A DNA stretch of 64,000 nucleotides from Actinophytocola sp963727495 (GTDB lineage Bacteria; Actinomycetota; Actinomycetes; Mycobacteriales; Pseudonocardiaceae): the NCBI GenBank assembly GCA_963727495.1, contig CAVSGQ010000015.1:160012-224011 (forward strand), in the 5' to 3' direction. Positions 47,742 to 55,447 of the stretch are shown piece after piece. The position numbers were made by a program, and so were the translations under genes. How positions within the stretch are numbered: position 1 is the stretch's first letter; every line of letters starts with the position of its first letter. The notes beneath the pieces were generated by a model that searched no databases, was not told the origin of the DNA, and saw only the letters and a program-made list of their open reading frames with translations.

Positions 47742-48839
47742 ATGAGGTCTGAAACCGGCACCACTTCCCGTAGGACAGCGTTGCGCTACCTGGGGTTGGG
47801 CGGTGGTGCCGTCGCCGCGGGCACCATGCTGTCGGCGTGCAACAGCGTCCAGGAGGCGCAGGACAGCGGGGGTGCCGGGGTGTTCCCGGACACCCCGGAC
47901 TGGCGGTTCGTCTTCGTCAACCACGTGACCACGAACTCGTTCTTCGTCCCCACCAGGACCGGCCTCGCCGACGCCGCCAAGCTGCTCGGCATCCCCGAGC
48001 CGCAGTGGACCGGGTCGGAGAACGGCAACGTCGCGCAGATGGCCAGCGCGATGGAGACCGCGATCAACAGCAAGGCCCACGGGATCGCGATCGCGCTGAC
48101 CGACGACAACGCCTTCGTCGACCTCACCAAGCGGGCGCTCGGCGCCGGCATCCCGGTGATCGCGTACAACGCGAACGCGGCCGGCAACTACCCGCTCACC
48201 TACGTCGGCCAGGACCTGTACCTGTCCGGGTTCAAGATGGGGCAGCGCATCGCGGAGAAGGTCACCTCCGGCGACATCCTGGTCGGCATCTCCCAGCCGG
48301 GCGGCAACAACGTGCAGCCGCGGCTCGACGGCATCATCGACGCGCTCAAGCAGGCCGCGCCCGGGGTGCGCGTCCGGTCGGTCAACACCGGCGCCGAGCA
48401 GGCCGGCGAGCTCAACGCGATGACCGCCGCCTACACCGGGAACTCCGGCGCCAAGGGGATCTACGCCGTCGACGCGGGCAGCTCCGCGGCCTGCGCGAGC
48501 CTGATCGCCGACCGCGGCCTGGCCGGCAAGGTCGGCGGCGGCGGGTTCGACCTGCTCGACGACACCGTCGAGGGCGTGAAGTCCGGCGCGCTGGACTTCA
48601 CCATCGACCAGTCGCCGTACCTGCAGGGCTTCCTGACCGTGCTCTACCTCTACCTGTACCGGCTGTCGGGCACGCTGGTCGCGCCGCCGGTCACCGACAC
48701 CGGACTCACGTTCGTGACCAAGGAGAACGTCGGCCCGTACGCATCGGCGAACAGCAGCTTCGAGGGAGGCGACAACCGGGACCTGGTCGAGATGCCGAGT
48801 TCCATCCCGCTGCCCCCGCCGTCGGTGCTGAGCCGTTAG
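47742..48839 (+). CDS. Sugar ABC transporter substrate-binding lipoprotein
   Basis: The ~365-aa protein has a Tat-like lipoprotein signal (TSRRTALRYLGLGGGAVAAG, then MLSAC lipobox) and a periplasmic-binding protein 4 fold: DWRFVFVNHVTTNSFFVPTR, EPQWTGSENGNVAQMASAME, AYNANAAGNYPLTYVGQDLY, and IDGKSG-like ending ALDFTIDQSPYLQGFLTVLY. It belongs to the ribose/myo-inositol-type cluster B binding proteins. ATG 47742; ATG 47727 would add five residues. It is the first gene of the importer operon, just after an operator. Confidence 0.9.
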   Translation: MRSETGTTSRRTALRYLGLGGGAVAAGTMLSACNSVQEAQDSGGAGVFPDTPDWRFVFVNHVTTNSFFVPTRTGLADAAKLLGIPEPQWTGSENGNVAQMASAMETAINSKAHGIAIALTDDNAFVDLTKRALGAGIPVIAYNANAAGNYPLTYVGQDLYLSGFKMGQRIAEKVTSGDILVGISQPGGNNVQPRLDGIIDALKQAAPGVRVRSVNTGAEQAGELNAMTAAYTGNSGAKGIYAVDAGSSAACASLIADRGLAGKVGGGGFDLLDDTVEGVKSGALDFTIDQSPYLQGFLTVLYLYLYRLSGTLVAPPVTDTGLTFVTKENVGPYASANSSFEGGDNRDLVEMPSSIPLPPPSVLSR

Positions 48840-48850
48840 CGGGCGAGGCG

Positions 48851-49816
48851 ATGTCGTTCCTGTTCGGGTTGGTGCGGGTCAAGGAGTTGAGCATCCTGCT
48901 CGTCACGGTCGCCGCAGCCGTGTACTTCACGGCGACCAGCGACGCGTTCAACTCCACGGGGAACTACCAGACCATCGCGCAGTACGTCGCGCCGTGGTCG
49001 ATCATCGGCGCGGGTCAGGTGATGCTGCTGATCTGCGGGGAGATCGACCTGTCCGCGGGCTTCGTGTTCACCCTGGCCCCGTTCCTGCTGATGCAGTTCC
49101 TCGTCAACAGCACGCCGCTGTTCCTCGCGCTGGTCCTGGCGGTGCTCGCCTCGACGCTGATCGGCGTGGTCAACGGTCTCATCAGGACGGTGCTGACGAT
49201 CCCGTCGTTCATCACCACGCTCGGGATGGCGTTCCTGCTCCAGGGGCTGGTGCTGATCATCTCCAACGCCCGGCCGGTCGGCGCACCGCGGAACCACTGG
49301 GTGGTCGACGTGTTCGGCGGGGCACGCTGGTCGGAGTTCATCTGGGCCGTGGTGATCGTCGCGTGCATGCAGGTCCTGCTGTCCGCCACGAGGTTCGGCA
49401 TCCACACGCAGGCCACCGGCGGGAACCCGGTCGGCGCCGCGGAGTCCGGCATCGCGGTCAACCGGGTGAAGGTGATCAACTTCGCGATCGTCAGCACGCT
49501 GGCCGGGCTCGCCGGGATCCTGCAGGGCACGCGGGTCGGCTCCTACGACCCGACCAACGGCGGCTTCAACATGATGTTCTTCGCGGTGGCGTCCGCGGTC
49601 ATCGGCGGTACGGCGCTGCTCGGCGGGTCGGGCACGGTGGTGGGCGCGTTCCTCGGAGCGCTGCTGCTCGGCATCGTCTTCGACGGGTTCAACCTGACCG
49701 GGGTCAGCGCGAACGCGTTCAACGTGGTGCTCGGCGCCGCCATCCTGATCGCCATGATCCTCAACGTGTCGCTGATCGTGGCGCGCAAACGCCTCGGATC
49801 CCGGGAGCTCACATGA
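48851..49816 (+). CDS. Sugar ABC transporter permease
   Basis: The 321-aa protein is a RbsC-type permease with about nine helices: YVAPWSIIGAGQVMLLICGE, IDLSAGFVFTLAPFLLMQFL, GLIRTVLTIPSFITTLGMAF, ATGGNPVGAAESGIAVNRVK (EAA-like loop) and GGTALLGGSGTVVGAFLGAL. It forms the membrane channel with the single-domain ATPase. Its stop overlaps the ATPase start (ATGA). Confidence 0.92.
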   Translation: MSFLFGLVRVKELSILLVTVAAAVYFTATSDAFNSTGNYQTIAQYVAPWSIIGAGQVMLLICGEIDLSAGFVFTLAPFLLMQFLVNSTPLFLALVLAVLASTLIGVVNGLIRTVLTIPSFITTLGMAFLLQGLVLIISNARPVGAPRNHWVVDVFGGARWSEFIWAVVIVACMQVLLSATRFGIHTQATGGNPVGAAESGIAVNRVKVINFAIVSTLAGLAGILQGTRVGSYDPTNGGFNMMFFAVASAVIGGTALLGGSGTVVGAFLGALLLGIVFDGFNLTGVSANAFNVVLGAAILIAMILNVSLIVARKRLGSRELT

Positions 49817-50565
49817 GTGGCGAGGAGGTGATGCGCGTGGAGGGCGTGCGCAAGAGCTTCGGCCCGGTCAGCGCGCTCACCGACGTCAACCTGCACGTGC
49901 GCAGGGGCGAGGTGCTCGGCCTCATCGGCGACAACGGGGCCGGCAAGTCCACCCTGATCAAGATCCTCACCGGCTACCACCAGCCGGACGGCGGCCGCCT
50001 GCTGTTCGAAGGGGAGCCGGTCCAGCTCAGGTCCGTCGTGCACGCCCGGTCGCTGGGCATCGAGACGGTGTTCCAGGACCTCGCGATGGTCGACGACCTG
50101 CCGGTGTACCTGAACCTGCACCTGAACAAGGAACTGGTGCACCGGCCGCTGCCGTTCCTGCGGCGCCGCGAGATGCGGCGCCGGGCGCGGGAGGCGCTGG
50201 ACTCGATCGGCATCGACATCCCGTCGGTCACCGCCGAGGTGAGCATGCTCTCCGGCGGGCAGCGGCAGGCCATCGCCGTGGCCCGCTCGGTGCACGCGGA
50301 CGCCAAGCTGCTGCTGCTGGACGAGCCGCTCGCCGCGATGGGCGCCAAGGAAAGCGGGCTGATCCTGCGCCTGCTGGTCGAGCTGCGGCAACGAGGGGAC
50401 CTCGCGATCATCCTCATCGCGCACAACTACGGCCAGATCGTCGACATCTGCGACCGGGTCAACCTCCTGCAGCACGGCGAGATCACCTTCGACCGCCCGG
50501 CCAAGGAGACATCCGTCGCCGAACTGCTCGAGCTCGTGCACGCCGAGTACCGGCTCAACGGCTGA
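49813..50565 (+). CDS. Sugar ABC transporter ATPase, single domain
   Basis: The 250-aa ATPase has Walker A LIGDNGAGKSTLIKI, Q loop ETVFQDLAMV, signature VSMLSGGQRQAIAVARSV, Walker B KLLLLDEPLAAMGAKES and H-loop IILIAHNYGQIV. Most sugar importers of this subfamily (RbsA type) carry two fused ATPase domains of ~500 aa; here only one is present, so it should act as a homodimer as in FrcA-like systems. Operon: binding protein, permease, ATPase. Confidence 0.93.
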   Translation: MSGEEVMRVEGVRKSFGPVSALTDVNLHVRRGEVLGLIGDNGAGKSTLIKILTGYHQPDGGRLLFEGEPVQLRSVVHARSLGIETVFQDLAMVDDLPVYLNLHLNKELVHRPLPFLRRREMRRRAREALDSIGIDIPSVTAEVSMLSGGQRQAIAVARSVHADAKLLLLDEPLAAMGAKESGLILRLLVELRQRGDLAIILIAHNYGQIVDICDRVNLLQHGEITFDRPAKETSVAELLELVHAEYRLNG

Positions 50566-50589
50566 GTTCGTCCCCGGTATGCCTGTCCT

Positions 50590-51141
50590 CTAGCGGCGGG
50601 CGGCGTAGCGGGCGACGATGACGCCCGACTCGAGGACGGTGGAGCCGGCGAGGTCGAACAGCGCCGTCCGGCCCGGACGGAACAGCAGGTCGTCGGCGGA
50701 TGCGTCGCCGACGAAGAACGGGTGCAGCCACAGGCGTAGTTCGTCGAGCAGGCCCTCGGCCATGAGCGCGTAGGACAGCTCGCCGAAGCCGTACTGGACG
50801 ATGTCGCCGGCGGACTCCTGCCTGAGCGCGGCGATGCGGCTCACGGCGTCCTCGGCGATCACGGTGGTGTTGTTCCACCGCGGATCCCGCAGCGTCCTGG
50901 ACGCGACGTACTTGGGCAGCGCGTTCATCCGGTCGCTGAACGCGTCACCGGTCCGCGCGGACCAGACCGGCGCGAATCCGTCGTAGGTGTGCCGGCCCAT
51001 CACGATGGCGTCGCAGGACTGCAGCAGGTCGGACTGGATGGCGTCACCGTCGGCCGCCAAGCTGCCGAGCGACGGCCAGTTCTGCGGGTTCTGCACGACT
51101 CCGTCGAGGCTGACGTAGGTCGAGTTGACGATGCGGCCCAT
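50590..51141 (-). CDS. Dihydrofolate reductase-like (RibD C-terminal type) protein
   Basis: The 183-aa protein is a DHFR/RibD-like domain: IVNSTYVSLDGVVQNPQNWP, CDAIVMGRHTYDGFAPVWSA, NALPKYVASRTLRDPRWNNT, QYGFGELSYALMAEGLLDEL and LRLWLHPFFVGDASADDLLF. It probably reduces a pteridine, pyrimidine or flavin-like substrate with NADPH; the substrate is unknown. It is convergent with the ABC operon and divergent from the LLM gene. Confidence 0.9.
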   Translation of the reverse strand: MGRIVNSTYVSLDGVVQNPQNWPSLGSLAADGDAIQSDLLQSCDAIVMGRHTYDGFAPVWSARTGDAFSDRMNALPKYVASRTLRDPRWNNTTVIAEDAVSRIAALRQESAGDIVQYGFGELSYALMAEGLLDELRLWLHPFFVGDASADDLLFRPGRTALFDLAGSTVLESGVIVARYAARR

Positions 51142-51268
51142 CGGATCTCCCCTGATGTGGTGGGTGTTCGTGCAGTGCAGCGTCACACCGACCGGCCCGG
51201 CGGATAAGGTCCGTTTTCCCGCTCGGATCGAGGACCAATTGCCGGGCCCCGGAGTGTTACCGTTCGAC

Positions 51269-51282
51269 TAGAACAGGTTCTA
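51269..51282. promoter_or_regulatory. KstR-like box before LLM oxidoreductase
   Basis: TAGAAC-AG-GTTCTA is a perfect-arm palindrome that satisfies the TnnAACnnGTTnnA consensus of KstR, the steroid-catabolism repressor of mycobacteria and rhodococci. It lies 20 bp before ATG 51302. No kstR gene lies nearby; the site could bind KstR or another TetR protein encoded elsewhere. Confidence 0.6.
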
Positions 51283-51301
51283 CTTTCGCGGAGTGTGGGC
51301 C

Positions 51302-52144
51302 ATGCGGTTCGGGATCGTGCTGTTCACCAGCGACCGGGGAGTCACGCCCGCCGCGTGCGCCGAGGCGGCCGAGGGCGCGGGCTTCCACTCGTTCTACGTG
51401 CCCGAGCACACCCACATCCCGGTGCGGCGCGAGGCCGCGCACCCGCGCACGGGCGGCGCGGACCTGCCCGACGACCGGTACCTGCGGACCCTCGACCCGT
51501 GGGTGTCGCTGGCCACCGCCGCCGCGGTCACCTCGACGATCCGGCTGGGCACCGCGGTCGCGCTGCCGGTCGAGTCGGACCCGATCACGCTGGCGAAGAC
51601 GGTCGCGACGCTGGACCACCTCTCCGGTGGCCGGGTCACGCTCGGCGCCGGGTTCGGCTGGAACACCGACGAACTGGCCGACCACGGCGTCCCGGCCACG
51701 CTGCGGTACACCGCCCTGCGCGAGTACGTCGAGGCCATGCGTGCACTGTGGACGGACGACGTCGCCGCCTACGACGGCAGGTTCGTCTCCTTCGGGGGCA
51801 GCTGGGCCTACCCCAAGCCGGTGCAGGAGCACCTGCCGGTGCTGGTCGGCGCGGGCGGGACCGAGCGGACGTTCCGCTGGATCGCGGCCACCGCCGACGG
51901 CTGGATCACCACGCCGTACGAGACCGACATCGCCGATCGGGTCCGGCTGCTGAACAAGCACTGGGCCGGCGCCGGCCGTCCGGGCAGTCCCTACGTCGTC
52001 GTGCTCGGCGGGCGGGCCGATCCGGAACGGGTGGCACACCTCGCCGCGCTCGGGGTGGACGAGGTGGTCATCGGCGTGCCCGACAAGGACGCGGACGAGG
52101 TGCTGGCGTTCATCGCCAAGATGGGTGCGCGTCTGCACGGGTAG
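51302..52144 (+). CDS. LLM-class (F420-dependent) oxidoreductase
   Basis: The 280-aa protein is a luciferase-like flavin/F420 enzyme: MRFGIVLFTSDRGVTPAACA, SFYVPEHTHIPVRREAAHPR, IRLGTAVALPVESDPITLAK, GRVTLGAGFGWNTDELADHG and PVLVGAGGTERTFRWIAATA. GWNTDE-type sequence is usual in the F420-dependent F420_MSMEG_2906-like group. The KstR-like box upstream suggests a part in steroid or fatty-acid breakdown, but no such genes are in this window. Confidence 0.9.
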   Translation: MRFGIVLFTSDRGVTPAACAEAAEGAGFHSFYVPEHTHIPVRREAAHPRTGGADLPDDRYLRTLDPWVSLATAAAVTSTIRLGTAVALPVESDPITLAKTVATLDHLSGGRVTLGAGFGWNTDELADHGVPATLRYTALREYVEAMRALWTDDVAAYDGRFVSFGGSWAYPKPVQEHLPVLVGAGGTERTFRWIAATADGWITTPYETDIADRVRLLNKHWAGAGRPGSPYVVVLGGRADPERVAHLAALGVDEVVIGVPDKDADEVLAFIAKMGARLHG

Positions 52145-52185
52145 CCCCGCCGCCGCACACCCACCCGGGGCCGGCAACGCCGGGC

Positions 52186-53034
52186 TTACCGGCCGGGGCG
52201 GGCGTGCGTGGCGGTGAACGCCAGCAGATGCGCGGCGGTCCGCGCTGGGTCCTCGATGTTGGGCGAGTGCCCGGCCCCGGGCACCATCTCGATCCTCGCG
52301 CCCGGCACGGCGCGGTAGTCCCCGGCGGAGGACGGGCGCCACCTGCGGTCGTCCTCGCCGAAGATCACCAGCAGCGGCGTGCCGAGGGGCGCCAGCCGTT
52401 CCGGAAGCCCCCGCTCGTCCAGGTAGGCGCGGACCGCCTGCGATGTCGCGGCGAACACGTGGAAGTCGATGTCACGGAACTGGTCCACCAGTGACCGGGG
52501 GATCTCGAAGCCTTCCCGGAACCCGTCGCTCACGGCCTGGCGGATCTGGTCGTCGGTCAGATCCGCCCACGATGTCGCCGCGACGGCGACGTCCCGCGCG
52601 ATGTAGGCGGTCATGTCGGGTCCGGTGTCGATGAGCGTGAGCGCGGCCACCAGGTCGGGTCGTTGCTCGGTGAGGGCGGTGGCGATCGTCCCACCGCTGG
52701 AGTGGCCCACGACGACGGCGTGCCCGACGCCGAGCCGGTCGAGTACCGCGCCGGCCCGGCGGGCCTGGTCCGGGACCGCGTAGCTCGCGCCGTCCGGTCG
52801 CGCGGACCGGCCGCACCCGAGCAGGTCGATCCGGATGACACGGTGGGATCCGGTCAGCAGGGGAACCAACGGCTCCCACGAGCGGGCCGACGCGGCGGTC
52901 CCGTGGACGAGCAGGAGTGCGGGGGCGTCGCGGGGGCCGTCCTGGCAGACGTGGATCTCGCCGTCGTCCAGCGGCAGGGTCGACTCGCCGGTGGCGCCGG
53001 CGTGCGGGTGCGACGTGTTGTCGGAGGTGGTCAT
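52186..53034 (-). CDS. Alpha/beta-fold hydrolase
   Basis: The 282-aa protein has HG oxyanion motif LLLVHGTAASARSWEPLVPL, DLLGCGRSARPDG, nucleophile elbow VVVGHSSGGTIATAL, acid region LLVIFGEDDRRWRP and catalytic His in MVPGAGHSPNIEDP: a complete Ser-Asp-His triad. The substrate is unknown. It is divergent from an AraC-type regulator by 73 bp and is its likely target. Confidence 0.9.
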   Translation of the reverse strand: MTTSDNTSHPHAGATGESTLPLDDGEIHVCQDGPRDAPALLLVHGTAASARSWEPLVPLLTGSHRVIRIDLLGCGRSARPDGASYAVPDQARRAGAVLDRLGVGHAVVVGHSSGGTIATALTEQRPDLVAALTLIDTGPDMTAYIARDVAVAATSWADLTDDQIRQAVSDGFREGFEIPRSLVDQFRDIDFHVFAATSQAVRAYLDERGLPERLAPLGTPLLVIFGEDDRRWRPSSAGDYRAVPGARIEMVPGAGHSPNIEDPARTAAHLLAFTATHARPGR

Positions 53035-53107
53035 GCGTGCACTCTCGCCGCCGGTGCGTGCCGGTGGCTTGGACAAATGTTCCGGCCGGCGTACGTAGCA
53101 TGGCAGG

Positions 53108-54028
53108 GTGGAAAGCGGCGCGGCCGAACGCGACGACGTGTTGTGGGACATCGCATGTCCGGCGTCGCCCAGCCGCGTGCCGGGGGTCACCATGGCCGGG
53201 TTCGGCGACCGTGGCGTCACCCCGCCCGGCCTCCGGCTGATCCCGCACCCGGCGGTGACCCTGGTTCTGGTGTTCGGCGGCACGATCGCGGTGGAGGACG
53301 CCGCCGGGCGCCGGCAGCAGGGCAGTCTCGTCACCGGGCCCGGGTTCGGCCAGGCCCTTCGCGCAGTGCGCGCGGATGCGTTCGAGTGCCTGCAGGTGCG
53401 CCTGTCACCGGTGGTCGCACACGCGGTTCTGGGTGGCGCCGTGGCCGATCTGGACGACGCCGTGGTGGGGCTCGACGACGTGTGGGGCCGGGAGGCGGCG
53501 CGGATCAGCGCGCGGCTGGGCGATCTGTCCTCCTGGGAGGACCGCTTCGCGTGCGCCGACGCGTGGCTCGCCGGCCGGTGTGCGGCCGCGTCGCCGGTGG
53601 CTCCCGAGGTGGCCTGGGCCTGGCACCGGATCGTCGCCGGCCGTGGCACGGTCCGGATCGACCGGCTGGCCGCCGAACTCGGCTGGAGCCGCAAACGCCT
53701 GTGGTCCCGGTTCCGGTCGCAGATGGGCCTGCCGCCCAAGCGTGCCGCGACGCTCGTCCGCTTCGACCACGCCGTGCACGCCTTGGTCGCGGGCCGGCCC
53801 GCGGCCGGGGTCGCCGCAGACGGCGGCTACACCGACCAGTCCCACCTGCACCGGGACGTCCTCGCGTTCACCGGACTGACCCCCGCGACCGTGGTCGACG
53901 AGCCCTTCCTCGCGGTCGACGACATCGCGTGGGGCTGGCCCGGACGGCCTCGTCGCACCCGCCTGATCAACCGCCGTCGGGCGGCGCCGGGGTCGTCCTG
54001 GTCGCCAGGAGCGCGCGTGTGGCGATGA
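53108..54028 (+). CDS. AraC-family transcriptional regulator
   Basis: The 306-aa protein has an N-terminal sensor part (residues 1-180; LIPHPAVTLVLVFGGTIAVE, GSLVTGPGFGQALRAVRADA) and two C-terminal helix-turn-helix motifs (RIDRLAAELGWSRKRLWSRF, RAATLVRFDHAVHALVAGRP, GVAADGGYTDQSHLHRDVLA, FTGLTPATV). Start GTG 53108. Its last 62 bp overlap the 3' end of the convergent CDP-alcohol phosphotransferase gene. Confidence 0.9.
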   Translation: MESGAAERDDVLWDIACPASPSRVPGVTMAGFGDRGVTPPGLRLIPHPAVTLVLVFGGTIAVEDAAGRRQQGSLVTGPGFGQALRAVRADAFECLQVRLSPVVAHAVLGGAVADLDDAVVGLDDVWGREAARISARLGDLSSWEDRFACADAWLAGRCAAASPVAPEVAWAWHRIVAGRGTVRIDRLAAELGWSRKRLWSRFRSQMGLPPKRAATLVRFDHAVHALVAGRPAAGVAADGGYTDQSHLHRDVLAFTGLTPATVVDEPFLAVDDIAWGWPGRPRRTRLINRRRAAPGSSWSPGARVWR

Positions 54029-54656
54029 CGGCCTGCATCGCCGCGGCCGGCCGGAGGAACGCCGGCCGGGGCGGGGTGACCAGGTGGCCGCGGGCGACGC
54101 CGGCGACGGTGAGGAGGGCGACCGGTGCCGCCCAGACGAACAGCGCGGCGGCCCGCAGGGCGTGGCTGGGTTCGTGGCGGAGGGCGTACCAGGTCCAGAA
54201 CGCCGCGTCGGCCAGGGAGTCGGCGTGCCCGCCGAAGGACGTCTCGGCTCGTGCCCGGCGTGCCATGCGGCCGTCGGCGAGGTCGCTGGTCAGGGCGAGA
54301 ACCGGCAGCCATCGCGCCGGCCCGCCGATGGCGGGCAGGTTGGCGCGCAGCAGGGTGAGCACGGTGGCCGCGCCCAGCGTCCGGCGCTCGTTCAGCAGGC
54401 CGAGGTGGCTGATGGCCAGGACCCAGCTCACCGTGACCCACCGGTGTCCCCGCCGGCCGGCCAGCCGCGCGAGCACCACGTGCACCAGGGTCACCTCGGC
54501 CGCCGCCCGGGGGCGGGTCCTCGCCTGGTGGACCGACCGGCGGGCGGCGAGGGTGAGAAAGCGTCCCCACGCGGCCGGCCGCCATCGATCCGCGCGCAGG
54601 CCGGCCAGCAGCATGTCGGTGGCCGTGCGGCTGTCGGCGTCCACCAGCGGTGTCAT
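53967..54656 (-). CDS. CDP-alcohol phosphatidyltransferase family protein
   Basis: The 229-aa membrane protein has the full signature of the family, D-x2-D-G-x2-A-R-x8-G-x3-D-x3-D, seen as SDLADGRMARRARAETSFGG followed by HADSLADA (residues ~135-160), with helices such as WVTVSWVLAISHLGL and ALFVWAAPVALLTVAGVARG. These enzymes join a CDP-activated lipid or alcohol to a second alcohol. ATG 54656 overlaps the methyltransferase stop (ATGA). It is the last gene of the radical SAM operon, which links it to lipid synthesis. Confidence 0.85.
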   Translation of the reverse strand: MTPLVDADSRTATDMLLAGLRADRWRPAAWGRFLTLAARRSVHQARTRPRAAAEVTLVHVVLARLAGRRGHRWVTVSWVLAISHLGLLNERRTLGAATVLTLLRANLPAIGGPARWLPVLALTSDLADGRMARRARAETSFGGHADSLADAAFWTWYALRHEPSHALRAAALFVWAAPVALLTVAGVARGHLVTPPRPAFLRPAAAMQAVIATRALLATRTTPAPPDGG

Positions 54657-55447
54657 GCCGGCTTCTCGGCGATCATGAGCCGGTAGCCGATCAGGCCGTC
54701 GGCCAGGGCCTGCCTCGCCAGCGCCGTGTGGCGCAGCACGGCATCCACGTCGACACCGGTCTCGGCCCGCCGATGGGCGCCGGTCATCCGCAGCACGCGG
54801 ACGCGGGCCTCGATCTCCTCGACCATCCGGGACAGTGCCTCGTCGTGCGCCTCGACGTGGTTGGTCGTGAGCCCGGCGCCGGCGAGGATGCCGACATATC
54901 CGGAGAGGGGGCGGGCGTCGGCGATGCAGGCCACCCACGCGGCCAGGGTGGTCAACTCGGGCGGCAGGCCCTCGTCGGCCACCACGACGTCGGTGATGCC
55001 GACCAGGCCGCCGGGCCGCAGTATCCGCGCGAACTCGGCGGCGGCGGTGGTCTTGTCCGGGAACGTGCAGAACGCGCACTCACACACCACCGCGTCCGCG
55101 ACGCCGTCGGGCAGGGGAAGACGTTCGGCGTCACCGAGGTGGAACCGCACTCGGGTGGCCAGGCCGGCCTTCTCGGTCGCCGCCCGGGCCCGGTGCACCG
55201 TGGGCTCGCCGAGGTCCACGCCGTCCACGGTCACCGCGTACTCGGCGGCGAGCAGGCGAGCGGTCGTGCCCGGTCCGGACGCGACGTCCACCACCCGCCA
55301 CCCGGGACGCAGCGCGAGGGCGGCGGCCAGGCGGCGGGTCAGCGCGAGCCCGCCGGGATGGTAGGACCCGCCCAGCACCGACGCGACCGCGTCCTGCCCG
55401 TAGGCCGCGGCGCAGCACGCCTTGATCGCGTCCGGCTCGAGGGTCAC
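54653..55447 (-). CDS. Class I SAM-dependent methyltransferase
   Basis: The 264-aa protein has Rossmann motif I WRVVDVASGPGTTARLLAAE, motif II VDGVDLGEPTVHRARAATEK, and post-I regions VRFHLGDAERLPLPDGVADA and RILRPGGLVGITDVVVADEG. It is related to UbiE/ArsM-like enzymes. The N-terminus has CCAAAYG, a Cys pair also seen in ArsM-like proteins, but the later ArsM Cys residues are missing. GTG 55447 overlaps the radical SAM stop (GTGA). The acceptor is unknown; a lipid or quinone-like one would fit the operon. Confidence 0.85.
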   Translation of the reverse strand: MTLEPDAIKACCAAAYGQDAVASVLGGSYHPGGLALTRRLAAALALRPGWRVVDVASGPGTTARLLAAEYAVTVDGVDLGEPTVHRARAATEKAGLATRVRFHLGDAERLPLPDGVADAVVCECAFCTFPDKTTAAAEFARILRPGGLVGITDVVVADEGLPPELTTLAAWVACIADARPLSGYVGILAGAGLTTNHVEAHDEALSRMVEEIEARVRVLRMTGAHRRAETGVDVDAVLRHTALARQALADGLIGYRLMIAEKPA

